A stretch of DNA of 64,000 nt, from positions 14,670,756-14,734,755 of the forward strand of contig NC_077248.1 of NCBI RefSeq assembly GCF_947179165.1, written 5' to 3'. The notes beneath the pieces are model-generated. The model did no database searches and was not told where the DNA came from. It worked only from the letters and a program-made list of their open reading frames with translations. Made by a program: the position numbers and the translations under genes. This document shows positions 1 through 11,090 of this stretch, one piece after another. Every line of letters starts with the position of its first letter. Within the stretch, counting starts at the first letter, position 1. The DNA is from Solanum dulcamara (taxonomy: Eukaryota; Streptophyta; Magnoliopsida; Solanales; Solanaceae).

Positions 1-371
1 AAGCCTACATTTCAACAACTTTTTCCTATCTCAATCAAATTTCCAAAACATGTATTCACAAGTGAAACTCTAACATTGCAACATAAATATCAACATTAGC
101 CATGTTGCATTTAAATTTCTATGAATAACATGAACAAATTTTTGTAATTTGAAAAAGAATAGAGATAAAATATAATTAACTCTTAACACAATAAGATTTG
201 TGTAATCCTACATTCAACTGTTAATAATCATATCCGACGAGCTAAATTGATAACACGTATACTTGATCCCTCATACAAGTTTAACTGTGCCATTTTTTCA
301 GAAAACAATATTATAGTCCCAAAAATCACAACTATAGTAGTATTACCTTTCTACGAACCAAATGAACTCTA
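1..371. other. AT-rich spacer, nothing recognised
   Basis: This stretch is AT-rich with no long open frame and no recognisable repeat end. It leads up to the first MITE at 372. Confidence 0.6.
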
Positions 372-776
372 AGGGTTTGTTTGGTATGAAATCAAATATT
401 TTTTTATTTTTTTATTTTTGATTGGTCAAAATATATTGAAAATATTTTTTAAAAATAAGGAAAATAATTTTCCTAATGGAAGTAGGGAATATAAATTTCA
501 TAAGTGACATTTCAAGTTTGTTGTCTACTCTCCATATATTCATCCAACCCTCAACCCTTGACCATCCAATCCCCGTTACCCCCCGAACTCCCACCCCGAC
601 CCCATCCCGCCTGTTTGAGCCAGACATCCCATAGTATTTTGCTAGCTTACGTATAAATATTTTTGGGATAATATTTTTTTTGCTTATCAAACACTACAAA
701 TAAACAAGAAACTCGCTTATTTTTCAAGAAGACATTTTTCATGAAAAATATTTTTGTTCTGTATCAAACACACCCT
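372..776. mobile_element. MITE-like element with imperfect terminal inverted repeats
   Basis: The left end reads AGGGTTTGTTTGGTATGAA. The reverse complement of the right end reads AGGGTGTGTTTGATACAGAA, so about 16 of 20 terminal bases pair. The inside is AT-rich on both flanks with a C-rich middle (about 540-615) and no coding signal. A clean target duplication was not found, so the superfamily (hAT or Harbinger type) is left open. The short open frames here are part of the repeat. Confidence 0.6.
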
Positions 777-866
777 AAATGCTCAATAATATTGTTGGTT
801 TTACGGTTAAACTTTGTTGAGAATGTTAATACAATTTTGTTTGTTGACCCTCCAAGTTCTCTTATA

Positions 867-1119
867 CTCCTTCCGTCCATTTTTACTTGTCCATTATATT
901 ATTATGAGATGTCCAACAGTACTTGTTCAGTTTATAAAACCAATGAATAATTTACCATGATATATCTATTTTATCCTTGCTATTAAATACTATTTATTTT
1001 TAATGTTTAGGTTACTTGTACTTAATAAAAGTGATTTGGTATAATTATCCGTATCATTTATTGCTTCTTAATTTCTGTGGCAAGTCAATAATTGACAAAT
1101 ATTATTGGACAGTGGGGAG
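867..1119. mobile_element. Stowaway-type MITE (Tc1/mariner)
   Basis: The element is bounded by TA dinucleotides at 865-866 and 1120-1121. The left terminus CTCCTTCCGTCC pairs with the reverse complement of the right terminus, CTCCCCACTGTCC. The CTCCNTCCGTCC end plus a TA target duplication is the hallmark of plant Stowaway elements. It is non-coding and about 253 bp long, a normal size for the family. Confidence 0.8.
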
Positions 1120-1579
1120 TATTCATTAAAGGAAAAAGAAAAGAAAAAAGTTATATCACAGCCAATGAAATCGATCCCTTCTTAATCTAATTTTGTAATA
1201 TCTCTATTAGCATTCATATATTTGAAGGAAAATTTATTGTTTTGTGCTTTATTTGTTTAACCCAAACGTTGGCGAGTTCTTTCTTCTTTTCGTCTTTATC
1301 AAACCAATGAGAAAAAGAATGGGTTTTTTCATCATTTTTAAAATATTGACAATATATATACAACTTAAACTTTTTCCATAACAAGACACTTAATTTCTTT
1401 TTTTCTAATTTCTTTTTCATGTTCAAACAATTTTGAGAAATTGGCAAATGGTACGGTTGACAAACAAATTAAGGAGTCGGGCAATAGATTTTAAAAAGAA
1501 AACATTGATTGAAGAGGCACAAATTTTGTAGACTTCTTTTATTAATTAAACATATCAATTTTTTTCTTCTAAAAATATA
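1120..1579. other. AT-rich spacer between two Stowaways
   Basis: No gene or repeat was recognised here. A 77-codon minus-strand frame lacks any familiar motif and looks like chance in AT-rich DNA. Confidence 0.55.
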
Positions 1580-1802
1580 CTCTTTTGTTTCCATTCATGT
1601 GACAGTTTTTTTTTTAATTCGTCCCCAAAAATATCAAAATTTTATAATAAATAGTAATTTAATTTTTTAAATTTTCTTCTATCCTTACTAAAATGGTTTA
1701 CAGGCATAAAAATGATTATTTTAAATTACAATTTTGAAAAATCTTTATTTTTTTAATTTTTTTATATTAAATAAAGAAAATCACATAAATTATAACGAGA
1801 AG
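1580..1802. mobile_element. Stowaway-type MITE, diverged
   Basis: TA at 1578-1579 and TA at 1803-1804 flank the element. The left end (CTCTTTTGTTTCCATTCATG) pairs imperfectly with the reverse complement of the right end (CTTCTCGTTATAATTTATG). The inside contains the GTGACA...TCACATAAATT arrangement seen in many plant Stowaways. It is about 223 bp and non-coding. The ends are more diverged than in the 867-1119 copy. Confidence 0.7.
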
Positions 1803-2080
1803 TATCAGTCAAAAATTACTCTGACACAGTTAAAGGAGATATAATGAAAAATGATAACATGATAAAGCAACGTAAGAATTGACTAATTAACCATTTTGTT
1901 AGGTGAAGGACATTTCTTTTTGGTTTATCCTTCCATCACGAGGCTAACATGAACGTCTTTTTGTGGTTATCTGGCAGAGCAATTAAAGAACATTTTTTGC
2001 CAATATATATCACCTTGTGGTTGTAATAAGATAGTTATGGTCTTATACATTTGATTAGGTATGCCAATAAAATAATTTGC

Positions 2081-2099
2081 TATATATATATATATATAT
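2081..2099. repeat. (TA)n microsatellite
   Basis: About nine uninterrupted TA units followed by TG. Likely length-polymorphic. Confidence 0.9.
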
Positions 2100-3305
2100 G
2101 TTTGTGACGAAAGCTCTATCGTTGTAGCTATATTACAAAAATATTGCATTTATTCCCTCTCCCATCCCATTTATTTTATTTGGAGGTATATTGTACTGAA
2201 AAGAAAAGGGTTTATGAGGCATGTAATATATAAAATTTGTATTTAACTTTTAGCCAGAGAAGTAAAATTAATCCATGAATTATAATCCGTCCAACTTGTT
2301 TAAATATGTGTTGATTATTAACCCGCTTATTTTTTAGTTCAGTCAATAAAATTTGGATTGATATCTAGTTCAAATTGATTCATAAGAATCTTGTCAAAAT
2401 ATTTTTATTTTTTTTAATTTGATATGTTAAAAATAGTCATAATAAAGAAAGTAATAATTTTTATTAGAACTAAAACACCATAAAATAAATAAAATAATTA
2501 AAATTTAGTAAGAATATTATTGGTTAGTTTCAATTTTGATTTTCGTCTCATTTTAGTCTAAATTTTTTAGATGGTGCAATAACCCACTTTATTATTAAGT
2601 AAGTCCATTTTGACTCGTTCAAAGTTAGTTTAACTTGTCTATTTGTCACCTCTATTTTTAGCTATGCTACTTCTTGCTACGACATCTGCTAAAAGAAATC
2701 ATTATGGCTTAAATATTTAGTTACATTTTTTTATTTATTTAGCTATTATGGAGGAGTTTGTAGTTATAATTTCCCTGTTTTTCTTCTGACCTCTTCAATT
2801 ATTTTTTTTCTAAAAAAACTTAATAAGAATACATATTATGTTTTTTTCAAAAAGAAACAAGGCTCTGTCTTATTAAGTCGTGCTCTACATGAGGGCATCG
2901 CAACATGCATTATAGTGAAAGGAGAAAAGAAGAGTATGGCACACACATGAAAGGATCCCTGCAATTGAAAATAGTAGTCATGATATAGATGCATGGTTTC
3001 TCATAGTACTCGTCACACTTGTTTACACACCAAGTCCCACCCCTGATTTTACACAAGAATCAGCCAACATATCTTTCTTCCTTTTGCACCTAGCACATGG
3101 CATTCTTTAGCCATACCAAAACCATAATTAATGGATCATGTGTTTGTAACTATATTGACCCATCATCCATTTTGGACTGTTTTCATTGTGACATTCCAAT
3201 TTACCATGCAAAGTTTTGCCTTAAAAAAAGGGCAGAATAATACAAGTGCTAGAAATGGAGTCTCATCCCCTTCTTACACTTCAATGTCTTTTCACTCTTG
3301 CCATA

Positions 3306-3445
3306 AATAAATTTATTGATATTGTAGTACCAAAGGAGTTTTCTTTTTTTAATCAGTAGTAAGGTATATACCAAGGTTTCCATAGTCTTAATTTCTTTTT
3401 TTATACATCTGCAATAAGGTATGTACCGAGGTTTCCATCGTCTAT
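3306..3445. repeat. Imperfect tandem repeat, about 55-bp unit
   Basis: The segment AAGGTATATACCAAGGTTTC at 3361 recurs as AAGGTATGTACCGAGGTTTC at 3416, a 55-bp period. A worn partial copy precedes it from about 3306. Roughly 2.4 units in total; no coding role seen. Confidence 0.6.
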
Positions 3446-4554
3446 TTATCATCACATGGATTTAAATTGAAAGTAGGGGAAGTGTTTGTACTTTTGATCC
3501 TGTCTATGGATCTACTGTAATCAGTTATGAGTTCATGTGAATCCAGTAGCTTTTGCCCAAATCAATGAATTTGATTCTGAACCCAAATATTATAAATCAT
3601 TATAATTAGATTTCAAATCTTAACCAACTCTTATATCACTCTCTTAAATTCGATGAACCAACTATAGGACGATCGTATAATTAATGCAATGATAACAACA
3701 TTGGAGGAAAAGTTAAATAAATGTACATACATAGCAGATGAGTGTTCTTGTCAGTTCAATTCTCTTGAATGGAACAAGTCATGAAAAGAACTGTAGAAAA
3801 GAGGGATGGGGGCCTATGTACTAAGTCTATAAAGGATCTCTGCATGATATTGAGTGCAATACATGTGAATTGATCTTTATCAATAAAACCAAACATGTAC
3901 ACAAGTTCCCATCCATTCCCTGTTTAGTTTTCTGCATTCACTGCATATATATTGCGATGGAAGTACATACACAACTTGTGTATTATTTCCATTCGTCGCA
4001 TAGTTATATACTGTACTGTTATTATTGGTATTACGTACGAAATGGTATATAACTTTTCCAGATAAGACTTTCTTAAATGTATACGTTTTTCTTTTGGTCC
4101 ATTTGGATGGCACTATGGAGACATGTGGGGAGATATATGTGACGTGCTATAAGTGCATTATTATTGATGCATATATATACATTTGAATGAGGATGTCTTT
4201 CTACAAATTCATCAACATAAAGAAGCACCAAACAAATTGGATAAGTCGAATTCGGTGCACTGGTGCGGAATCAGAATTTTTCATTTAGGGGGTTCAAAAT
4301 ATAAATAACTAAATATATGAAGAAGCTGAAGATGATTTTACATTTACTATATATACATAAAATTAATTTAAACCATTTTTAAAGAGTGTAATTTTTCACT
4401 AAAGGACGCTAGCTCTGCTTTAATTAGGTAAGGACCAATCCCTTAAATGTTGTGTTTCATAAAAGGGAAATTTATCAAAACAATAATATTTTAGCATTAA
4501 ATAGAACTTTATAGTTATAGTTTGCTTAATTATGGATAATAGCAAAATATTGGG

Positions 4555-4780
4555 CGAGGAGGGAGGAGAGAGGCAGGTGAGATTTGAGAGAGAGAGGAGA
4601 GTGTATTTTTCCGCTGATTTTGGAGAAAAAGAATACAAAAACAAACTGATTTATATCAAAATGAATACATATTAAGAGGAGAGAGGTGAGCGGGATCAAG
4701 AGAGGAAGGAGAGAGGAGAGCGAGATTGAGAGAGGGAGGAGAGAGGAGAGCGAGATCTAGAGAGGGAGGAGAGAGGAATG
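4555..4780. repeat. GA-rich purine tract, left block
   Basis: Degenerate GAGAGGGAGGAGAGAGGAGA units on the plus strand, with a roughly 27-bp repeated unit between 4700 and 4775. A matching GA-rich block lies at 5138-5240. Both are inside the foldback element, but both are purine-rich on the same strand, so they are not arms of its hairpin. Confidence 0.75.
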
Positions 4781-5137
4781 TATTTTGTATTTATTTTTGC
4801 ATTGTATTTTGTATTTATTTTATATCAATTATATTCAAAATACAACAAATTGTATTTTGTATTTATTTTGCATTGTATTCTGTATTAATTTTGTATCAAT
4901 TGTATTCAAAATACAACGAATACAACTGCATTCATCCTCTCTTTGATTGGATACAAATACATTTGACAGAGAAGATGAATGTACATTGTATTCGTATGAA
5001 TGCAAATACAATTGATGCAAAAAACATAAAACACAGTTTTTCGAATACAATTGAAATGAAAATACAAAACTCTCACCTATATTTATTGAATACAATTGAT
5101 ACATAATAAATTTAAATGTATTTCTTCTTATTGGTAG

Positions 5138-5240
5138 GAGAGAAAAAGAGGTGAGAGAGGAGATGCAAGGGAGAGAAGGGAGAGAGAGAGAGAGAGAGAT
5201 GACAAGAGAGAGGGAGGAGAGGTAAGGGAGAGAAGGAAAG
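5138..5240. repeat. GA-rich purine tract, right block
   Basis: GAGAGAGAGAGAGAG runs mixed with GGGAGA units, same strand polarity as the block at 4555-4780. Confidence 0.75.
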
Positions 5241-5410
5241 CGTTTGCTATGATAACAACATATTTCTCTTTTTCATAATATTTTGATACTATAACTATTT
5301 TTCATAAATAAATTGCTAATTTTAACTAGTTTAATAATTTTTCCTTCTTAAAAATATATTTGTACGGTATGGATTTGATATAGCAAAGGTTATCTCCTTT
5401 GTTAAACAAT

Positions 5411-5646
5411 CACTACAACAAAAAATATTTTTAGTGACAATAAATATACACATTAATAAAGAGTGTTAAATGTTTTATTGACATTAGTTAATTGTCATTT
5501 GATCCAATATCGTTATATATATGTTTTAGGGTATTTACAAAAAGTGCTAAAATGTACAATTGTCACTAGCTATTGCCTCTGAAAAATATATTTAATAATT
5601 AAGCTATTGCCATTAATTAATTTCAAATTAATAATAATTTGCAGTG
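5411..5646. mobile_element. Non-autonomous CACTA-type MITE
   Basis: The element starts CACTACAACAAAAA and ends GCAGTG, so both termini carry CACT(A/G)C. It is flanked by AAT on both sides (5408-5410 and 5647-5649), the 3-bp duplication expected for CACTA (En/Spm) transposons. It is 236 bp, AT-rich and non-coding. Inner parts of the inverted repeat are weak, so the right boundary is less secure than the left. Confidence 0.6.
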
Positions 5647-5649
5647 AAT

Positions 5650-6713
5650 ATTGTCATTAGTCCCCCTGATGTGAATATATGTAACTGTCTTTCAATTTGG
5701 ACTGAAGTCGTGCTTTTTCTTTGGAGATGGCTGGTGTATGATCGACTTTTACACTATAGTACTCTATTATATTTTTCACCATAGTCATGTCATGTGACCA
5801 AAGGAGAAAGACCCCAAAGACTCTGCATTGCTCTTTAATCCTGTTTTAAGATCTTTAATGGCCACTTCATCTTCCTCCATTCTCTTCCTTTTATATGGAT
5901 CTCTTCATCAATTCATAGTCGTTATATTGAAATGATCAAAATGTCTTGTTTAATTTGAGAATTCAAATAAGTCTCTGAAAATTGATGACATTAGATTGAG
6001 AAAGAACTGTCATTTAAGGTTGTGGTAAAAGAAAAAGATTAAGAAAACGTCAACCCTAAATTTATAGAATGGGAAGAAGACGACGTCTTGGTGAGAAGTT
6101 GAAGCAACAAATCCAGAGTATCAAGATGGCTTGTAAATGAATACATTAGGAAATTTGTGATAGTCTCAGCTCTATACACAAACAGTTAGACGAAAATAGT
6201 TTTAAAAAAAAATTTGGAAGCAAATACAAAACCTTGAGGACTGTCACATTTGTTTTCTTGCAATTAGGCCCCAGCCTTAGTTTCTGTTTCTTTACTCTTG
6301 TGTTTCATGTCCTACTAATTTGTATATGTAAATAATCTCAGGAATCACATGGAAAAATAGTTCAAATGAAACAGGACGGTGTAAATCAAATAACAGAAAG
6401 GACAGTACTACTCAAAAGTTGTACGTAGTGGGAAAATACCAAGTCTAGTTCAGTAGAATCTTCATATCTTAAATAGACGACAATGACTAAAAATAGAGAA
6501 ACACCACAATGACGTGACATTATATGGCGTGTTTTGTATTGGAGATCGATAACCTAATTCAAAACTGTAATGAGCTCGAATTAATTTAATTTAATATGAA
6601 CATTCAACTTTTATTAAAAAAAAAAACTAGATCAAGCTTTTGTTTCAACTCGAGAAAATTATTCAATTAAGTACAATAAGTAATTTTTCTTAGCAAGGGG
6701 TATCATTTCAACT
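5650..6713. other. AT-rich spacer, no gene recognised
   Basis: No open frame of note and no repeat end that I could define before the hAT-like terminus at 6714. Confidence 0.5.
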
Positions 6714-6749
6714 TAGGGTGGGCGTTCGGTTCTTCAGTTCGATTTTATG

Positions 6750-7331
6750 GTTATGCCGTTTTATTGGTACTGTACTTCCATTTGGCAAATGCATCCTTAC
6801 TCCTTTATTAGTTTGCAGGCTATGAATGTTCTTTAGTATCTTGTCATTTGCAGTAACATGGTGAGATGCACTAGAATCAACTATCCATTCACACCTTTCT
6901 AACTGAGACATTAAACAAGTCACAATTTCTGTCATATGGACTTGATATTCTTCAGAGTCATTGCCATGATGCTTGTACTGATTTTCTGAATCATGGTGAT
7001 TACTCTTGCTATCACCTCTTCAGTTGTCATCAGCATACTGACCCCCATTATCAGCCTTACGTGCATATTTCCCTTGAGAAAAATCTGCATTGTTAGCCAC
7101 TGCAGCTTGTGTTTCCTTTCTCCATCCTTCATTGTTATCCCTCTTGTACCTTTCTCTGTATCTGTCCTTCCTCCATCCTTCACGATAGTTGTTATCTTTC
7201 TTGTAACCATCATAAGCTCCTTCCATTTTTCTGTTAGCTTTGTTATCCTTTTCTGAAGGGTATCCAACAAGTATGTAACAATCCTTCTTTGTATGGTGTC
7301 TCATGTGACAATTCTCACAATTCTTCTTCAA
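6750..7331 (-). pseudogene. Inverted copia fragment: gag zinc knuckle and aspartic protease
   Basis: Read on the minus strand, this begins with a CCHC zinc knuckle (CENCHMRHHTKKDC, pattern C-x2-C-x4-H-x4-C). It runs through a Lys/Arg/Asp-rich linker and reaches a protease active-site region, WIVDSSASHHVTA, then LPNGSTVPI. In Ty1-copia polyproteins this is the order gag end then protease. A frame change separates the two halves near 6935-7020, so it cannot make one product. The left junction with hAT sequence is near 6740-6760. The right edge touches the end of a copia LTR. The adjoining plus-strand copia lacks exactly this segment. Confidence 0.75.
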
Positions 7332-7342
7332 CTTCTATTTCA
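7322..7342 (+). repeat. Remnant of copia 5' LTR (last ~20 bp)
   Basis: TTCTTCAACTTCTATTTCA matches the last bases of the 3' LTR ending at 11090. Upstream of it the sequence switches abruptly to the inverted gag fragment, so the rest of the 5' LTR is gone. Confidence 0.7.
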
Positions 7343-7345
7343 ATA

Positions 7346-7357
7346 TGGTATCAGAGC
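7346..7357 (+). promoter_or_regulatory. Copia primer binding site (initiator tRNA-Met type)
   Basis: TGGTATCAGAGC is complementary to the 3' end of plant initiator tRNA-Met and sits 3 bp after the LTR remnant, the normal start point for minus-strand DNA synthesis in Ty1-copia elements. Confidence 0.85.
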
Positions 7358-7428
7358 AGGTCGTCGATTGAAGAATTGGAGCTCGTCGGAGAAGCATACA
7401 GCCGTTATTGGAGCTCAGAACTGAAGAA

Positions 7429-8200
7429 TATGGGTGACCTTTCACAATCGCAATCGTCGAATGAAAAAATAGTCATAGAACATGGTCATCCCTTGTATGT
7501 GCATCCATCGGACACATCGGGATGTGTTTTAGTACCGGTGAAATTCACAGGATTTGAAATTATGGAGTATGGAGTCGAGCTATGAGAATCTCTCTTCTAG
7601 CTAAGAAGAAGCTAGGGTTTGTAACTGGCACATACACGAAGGAATCGTTCAACGAATCGCTTCATGAACAATGGGAGACAGTGAATGCAATTGTAATCTC
7701 ATGGATCATGAATACAGTATCGGAGAACCTATTAAGTGGCATTGTGTATGTGTCAAATGCACATTTAGTCTGGGAGGATCTAAAGGAAAGCTTTGATAAG
7801 GTGAATCGAGTATGAATTTTTTAAGTACACACAACTATTGCAAATCTTAAATAGGGAACCAATCTAGTGTCAATGTATTTCTCCAAATTGAAGGAACTGT
7901 AGAGTGAGTCTGATTTGATAGCTCCTTCTCTGAATTGTGGTTGTCCAAAGTCTAGGGACTATATTGAGTATCTGCAAGAGTAGAGGTTAATGCAATTTTT
8001 GAGTGGTTTGAACGAATCTTATGATCAAGCTAAGCGGCAAATTCTGATGAAGTCTAATGCACCATCTGTAAATTAGGCCTATGTCCTGATAGTGCAAGAC
8101 GAAAGACAACAGGTAAATATTGAGAAATCCAATCCCATAGCAATCCAATTCAAAAGAAACAATAACTATAAGGGAGGCAGTTTAATGTATTGTGAGAATT
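7429..8200 (+). pseudogene. Copia gag remains
   Basis: The frame opens at 7429 (MGDLSQSQSS). It contains HPLYVHPSDTSGCVLVPVKF, the N-terminal motif of copia-type gag polyproteins, at about residues 19-38. A frame change near 7580 moves to a second frame with LGFVTGTY, WETVNAIVISWI and VWEDLKESF, typical of the UBN2-type gag core. Stops follow at 7813 and beyond. The last recognisable piece is the first half of a zinc knuckle (YCENCH) at about 8185-8200, after which sequence jumps straight to integrase. Structural protein function is lost. Confidence 0.8.
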
Positions 8201-9321
8201 GTCATTTGTGGGGTCCTTACAAAACTCCTACTTTTGATAAGAAGAGTTATTTCCTCACTATTATTGATGATCATACCAGATATACTTGGATCCACTTTTT
8301 ACAACTAAAGACTGAAGTAATTGTAGCTTTGAAATAATTTCTTGCCTTTGTGAATACTCAGTTTAATTGCAATGGTACTGATTTTTGTAACTCTCAAAGC
8401 TTTGAGTTATTACAGAGCCTAGGGATAATTCATCAAAGTAGCTATCTTTATACACCTCAACAAAATGGGGTGGTTGAGAGAAAGCATAGGCAGATTTTGG
8501 AGATGGCAAGAGCTATTAAGTTTCATGCTACTTTTCCAACAAAGTATTGGAGTTTTTGTGTTAAAATTGCAGTGTATCTTATGAATAGGTTGCCATCAAG
8601 TGCCTTGAAGGGCTGCACTCCTTGTGAGTTGTTGTATTACAGCAAGACCTCTCTTGATCATCTAAGGGTACCTGATTTCCTGTGTTTTGTTATTACATTG
8701 CCTAAATCAGACAAGTTTGCTTTTAGAGCCAATGAAACTGTATTTATGGGTTTTTGAGAGACCCAAAAGGGATATATTGTGCTTGATCTATCCACTAACA
8801 AGTTCTCTATTAGCAGGGATGTGGTGTTCAAAGAAGCTGAATTTCCTTTTAGTAACACTGCAGACTCAGATGGTAGCACATTTCTTCAACTGAGTCATGT
8901 TAATGCTTCATATAATCCTCCTGCTCCTGCTCACATTTACCAGTCTCCACCAGTAGTAGCAAGGGGAGCACACTCTGCTGACAATGACAATAATGCTGCT
9001 GCAGATACAATAGAAGAAGTAACACAAATGGTTGAACCACCTGAATTTGCTTCTAACCCAGCAGAACTTGATGAGGCTGAACAAGTTTCATTGCAGGCTG
9101 AACAAGTTCCATTGCAGGCTGGGGTTGCTCCTCCTGTTGTCACTAGCAATAGACCAGTTAGGATAACCAAACAACTTGGATGGTTAAATAACTATGTTGT
9201 CAATATTAGTCATGATCACATCTATTCTATAAACAAGTATATGTCATATGCAGGAACATCAGAAAAGTATAAAAGCTATTTAGCTAAGTTCTCTACCTTA
9301 GCTGAACCAAAAAATCTTTAA
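8201..9321 (+). pseudogene. Copia integrase remains
   Basis: The catalytic-core region begins abruptly after the broken zinc knuckle with LTIIDDHTRYTWIHFLQ (first catalytic Asp in the DDHTRY context). A stop follows at 8335, then a frame from 8350 with YTPQQNGVVERKHR, the motif around the catalytic Glu, and the LMNRLPSSALKGCTP region. A stop at 8755 and frame change lead into the variable C-terminal linker (8779-9321), rich in Ala/Glu, ending before RT. The integrase zinc-binding HHCC part is missing because the sequence from the zinc knuckle to the core is absent here. Confidence 0.8.
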
Positions 9322-9329
9322 GGAGGCTT

Positions 9330-10153
9330 CAAGGGATACAAAGTGGGTAGAAGCTATGCAGTAGGAGATCAAAGCTCTAGAGGATAATCATACTTGGACG
9401 ATTGTTAATCTTCCAAATGGAAAAAATGCAGTTGGCTCTAAATGGGTATATAAGATCAAGTATAAGGCAAATGGGGAAGGTCTTGATTATCATGAAACAT
9501 TTTTTCCAGTGGCTAAAATGATCACTGTGAGATCAGTGATTGCACTGGCAGCTTCAAAAGGGTGGAAAATTCATCAAACGGATGTGTACAATGCATTCTT
9601 GCAAGGGAATTTTTATGAAGAAGTATATATGGAGTTACCAAAAGGGTTCAAGAGACAGGGGGAGACTAAGGTGTGCAGGTTGTTAAAATCTTTGTATGGC
9701 TTGAAGCAAGCATCAAGACAATGGAACATAAAGTTGACTAATGCACTAATAGATGCAGGATTCACACAAAGTCTTCTTCATGATTACTCACTCTTTACAA
9801 AGAGATCAGGTAACAACATTGTTATAATACTTATGTATGTAGATGATCTTCTTATTACTAGAGATAGCAGCAGTCTCATAGAAGAAGCCAAGCAGATTCT
9901 GCATCATGACTTTAGAGTGAAAGACTTGGGGGAACTCAAATATTTCCTTGGTATAGAGGTTTTGAGATCACAATATGGTATTATCCTTAATCAAAAGAAA
10001 TACATATTGGAGCTTATATCAGAAATGGGCTTAGCAAGTACAAAGCTAGCTGCCATGCCACTGAAAATTGGAAACAAACTGACTACTGTGGAATATGACA
10101 AAGTTGTCGGAGTTAAAGATGATGAAGCCCTAGAGGAGGTCTCAAGGTATTAA
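9330..10153 (+). pseudogene. Copia reverse transcriptase remains
   Basis: The order is WVEAM, then GSKWVYKIKYKANGEG, then LDYHETFFPVAKM, TDVYNAFLQGNF, LYGLKQASRQW, the catalytic motif YVDDLL, and DLGELKYFLGIEV. Between KANGEG and LDYHETF the usual RxKARLVAKG-type stretch (roughly 15 residues) is absent, apparently an in-frame deletion. A stop interrupts the N-terminal part at about 9361. From 9509 the frame is open for 214 codons. The enzyme would copy element RNA to DNA in virus-like particles, but this copy is not functional. Confidence 0.85.
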
Positions 10154-10821
10154 AGGTTGATAGGAAACCTATTGTATGTCACCATTACTAGACCAGACAT
10201 TAGCTTTGCAGTCCAAATACTAAGCTAATTTATGCAAGAGCCTAAGTTTCACATTGAGAAGCAGTTGTTAGAGTAGTCAAGTACCTAAAGAATGCACCAG
10301 GTCAGAATCTTATTTTCATATCACAGCCTACACATGAGATAACATGCTGGTGTGATTCAGACTAGGCAACATGTCCTAACACAAGAAGATCCATCATAGG
10401 TTATGTAGTGAAATTTGGAGAGTCACTAATCTCTTGGAAATCAAAGAAGCAACAAACAGTATCCAAGAGCTCAGCTGAAGCTGAGTATAGAAGCATAAAA
10501 GCTGTTGTAGTAGAAATTACTTCGTTGCTGGGCTTGTTCAATGAACTTGGAGTAGAAATTCATCAAGCAATAACAGTTTGGAGTGATAATAAGGCAACGA
10601 TTCAACTGGCAGCAAATCCAGTTTATCATGAGAGAACAAAGCACATTGAAATTGATTGTCACTTTATAATGGACAAGATAAAGGAAGGAATCATAAAGAC
10701 TGAATTTGGTAAAACAAATAATCAGCAGGTAGACTTGATGACAAAGGGATTGAGCAGGCAACAACATGTGTATTTGATAAACAAGTTGGGAGTATTGAAT
10801 GTTATGTACCCTCCAACTTGA
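10154..10821 (+). pseudogene. Copia RNase H remains
   Basis: After a stop at 10153 the frame carries LIGNLLYVTITRPDI (with further stops), then SLISWKSKKQQTVSKSSAEA, the conserved Ty1-copia RNase H stretch, and KHIEIDCHFIMDKI. The last frame ends at 10821, just before a purine-rich tract and the 3' LTR. Confidence 0.85.
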
Positions 10822-10831
10822 GGGGGAGTAT

Positions 10832-11090
10832 TGACACAGGTGTAATTAGTTAGTAGTGTGTTGTGCACATGGTATAATTAGTTAGTTGGTTATTAGTGTA
10901 GGTTCACACTAATTATTCCATTACAAAGTTGTTAGCTTAGCTAAGTAGTATATGTTAACTCAGTAGTATAACAGTGAAAATACACAGAGGACTACTACTA
11001 CTTTACTCTTTCCTCTTCTACTACACAGTGAAAGAAAATTCCCAAATTTCTCTCAATCCTTCTTCAGCTTCTTCTTCAACTTCTATTTCA
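10832..11090 (+). repeat. Copia 3' LTR, about 259 bp
   Basis: It starts TGACACAGGTG directly after a polypurine tract (AGGGGGAGTAT, 10821-10831) and ends TTCTATTTCA, giving the TG...CA form. The final 20 bases equal the 5' LTR remnant next to the PBS. Confidence 0.8.

Larger units (their letters stand above)
1803..4464. other. AT-rich spacer with minor repeats, no gene recognised
   Basis: This holds a short TA microsatellite (2081-2099), a weak tandem repeat (3306-3445), a possible hAT-type end near 2640-2655 (TTGTCACCTCTA) and a fragment around 4270-4300 (TTTAGGGGGTTCAAAATA) that looks like a dispersed plant repeat. Open frames are all under 80 codons and none shows a domain or splice-linked continuation. 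Confidence 0.5.
4465..5344. mobile_element. Mutator-like foldback element, about 880 bp
   Basis: The left end GGGAAATTTATCAAAA pairs with the reverse complement of the right end, GGAAAAATTATTAAAC, and pairing continues inward through AGCA and TAGTTATAGT on both arms. Flanks TTCATAAAA (4456-4464) and TTCTTAAAA (5345-5353) match at 8 of 9 bases, the duplication length of Mutator-type elements. The interior has GA-rich blocks around a core of inverted GAATACAATTGATAC-type repeats. It is non-coding; the 126- and 89-codon frames inside are repeat translations. It resembles the 16921-17371 element at the ends and in an internal ATAGTTTGCT motif. Confidence 0.65.

Noticed and set aside
4726..5106. 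126-codon plus frame and its antisense 89-codon partner
   Set aside because: Both translate the GA-rich and AATACAATTG repeats of a foldback element; low-complexity protein with no domain.
7346..7357. TGGTATCAGAGC as part of a tRNA-Met gene
   Set aside because: Only the primer-binding stretch is present, next to LTR ends; no cloverleaf sequence surrounds it. The same applies to 18540, 36657 and 63871.
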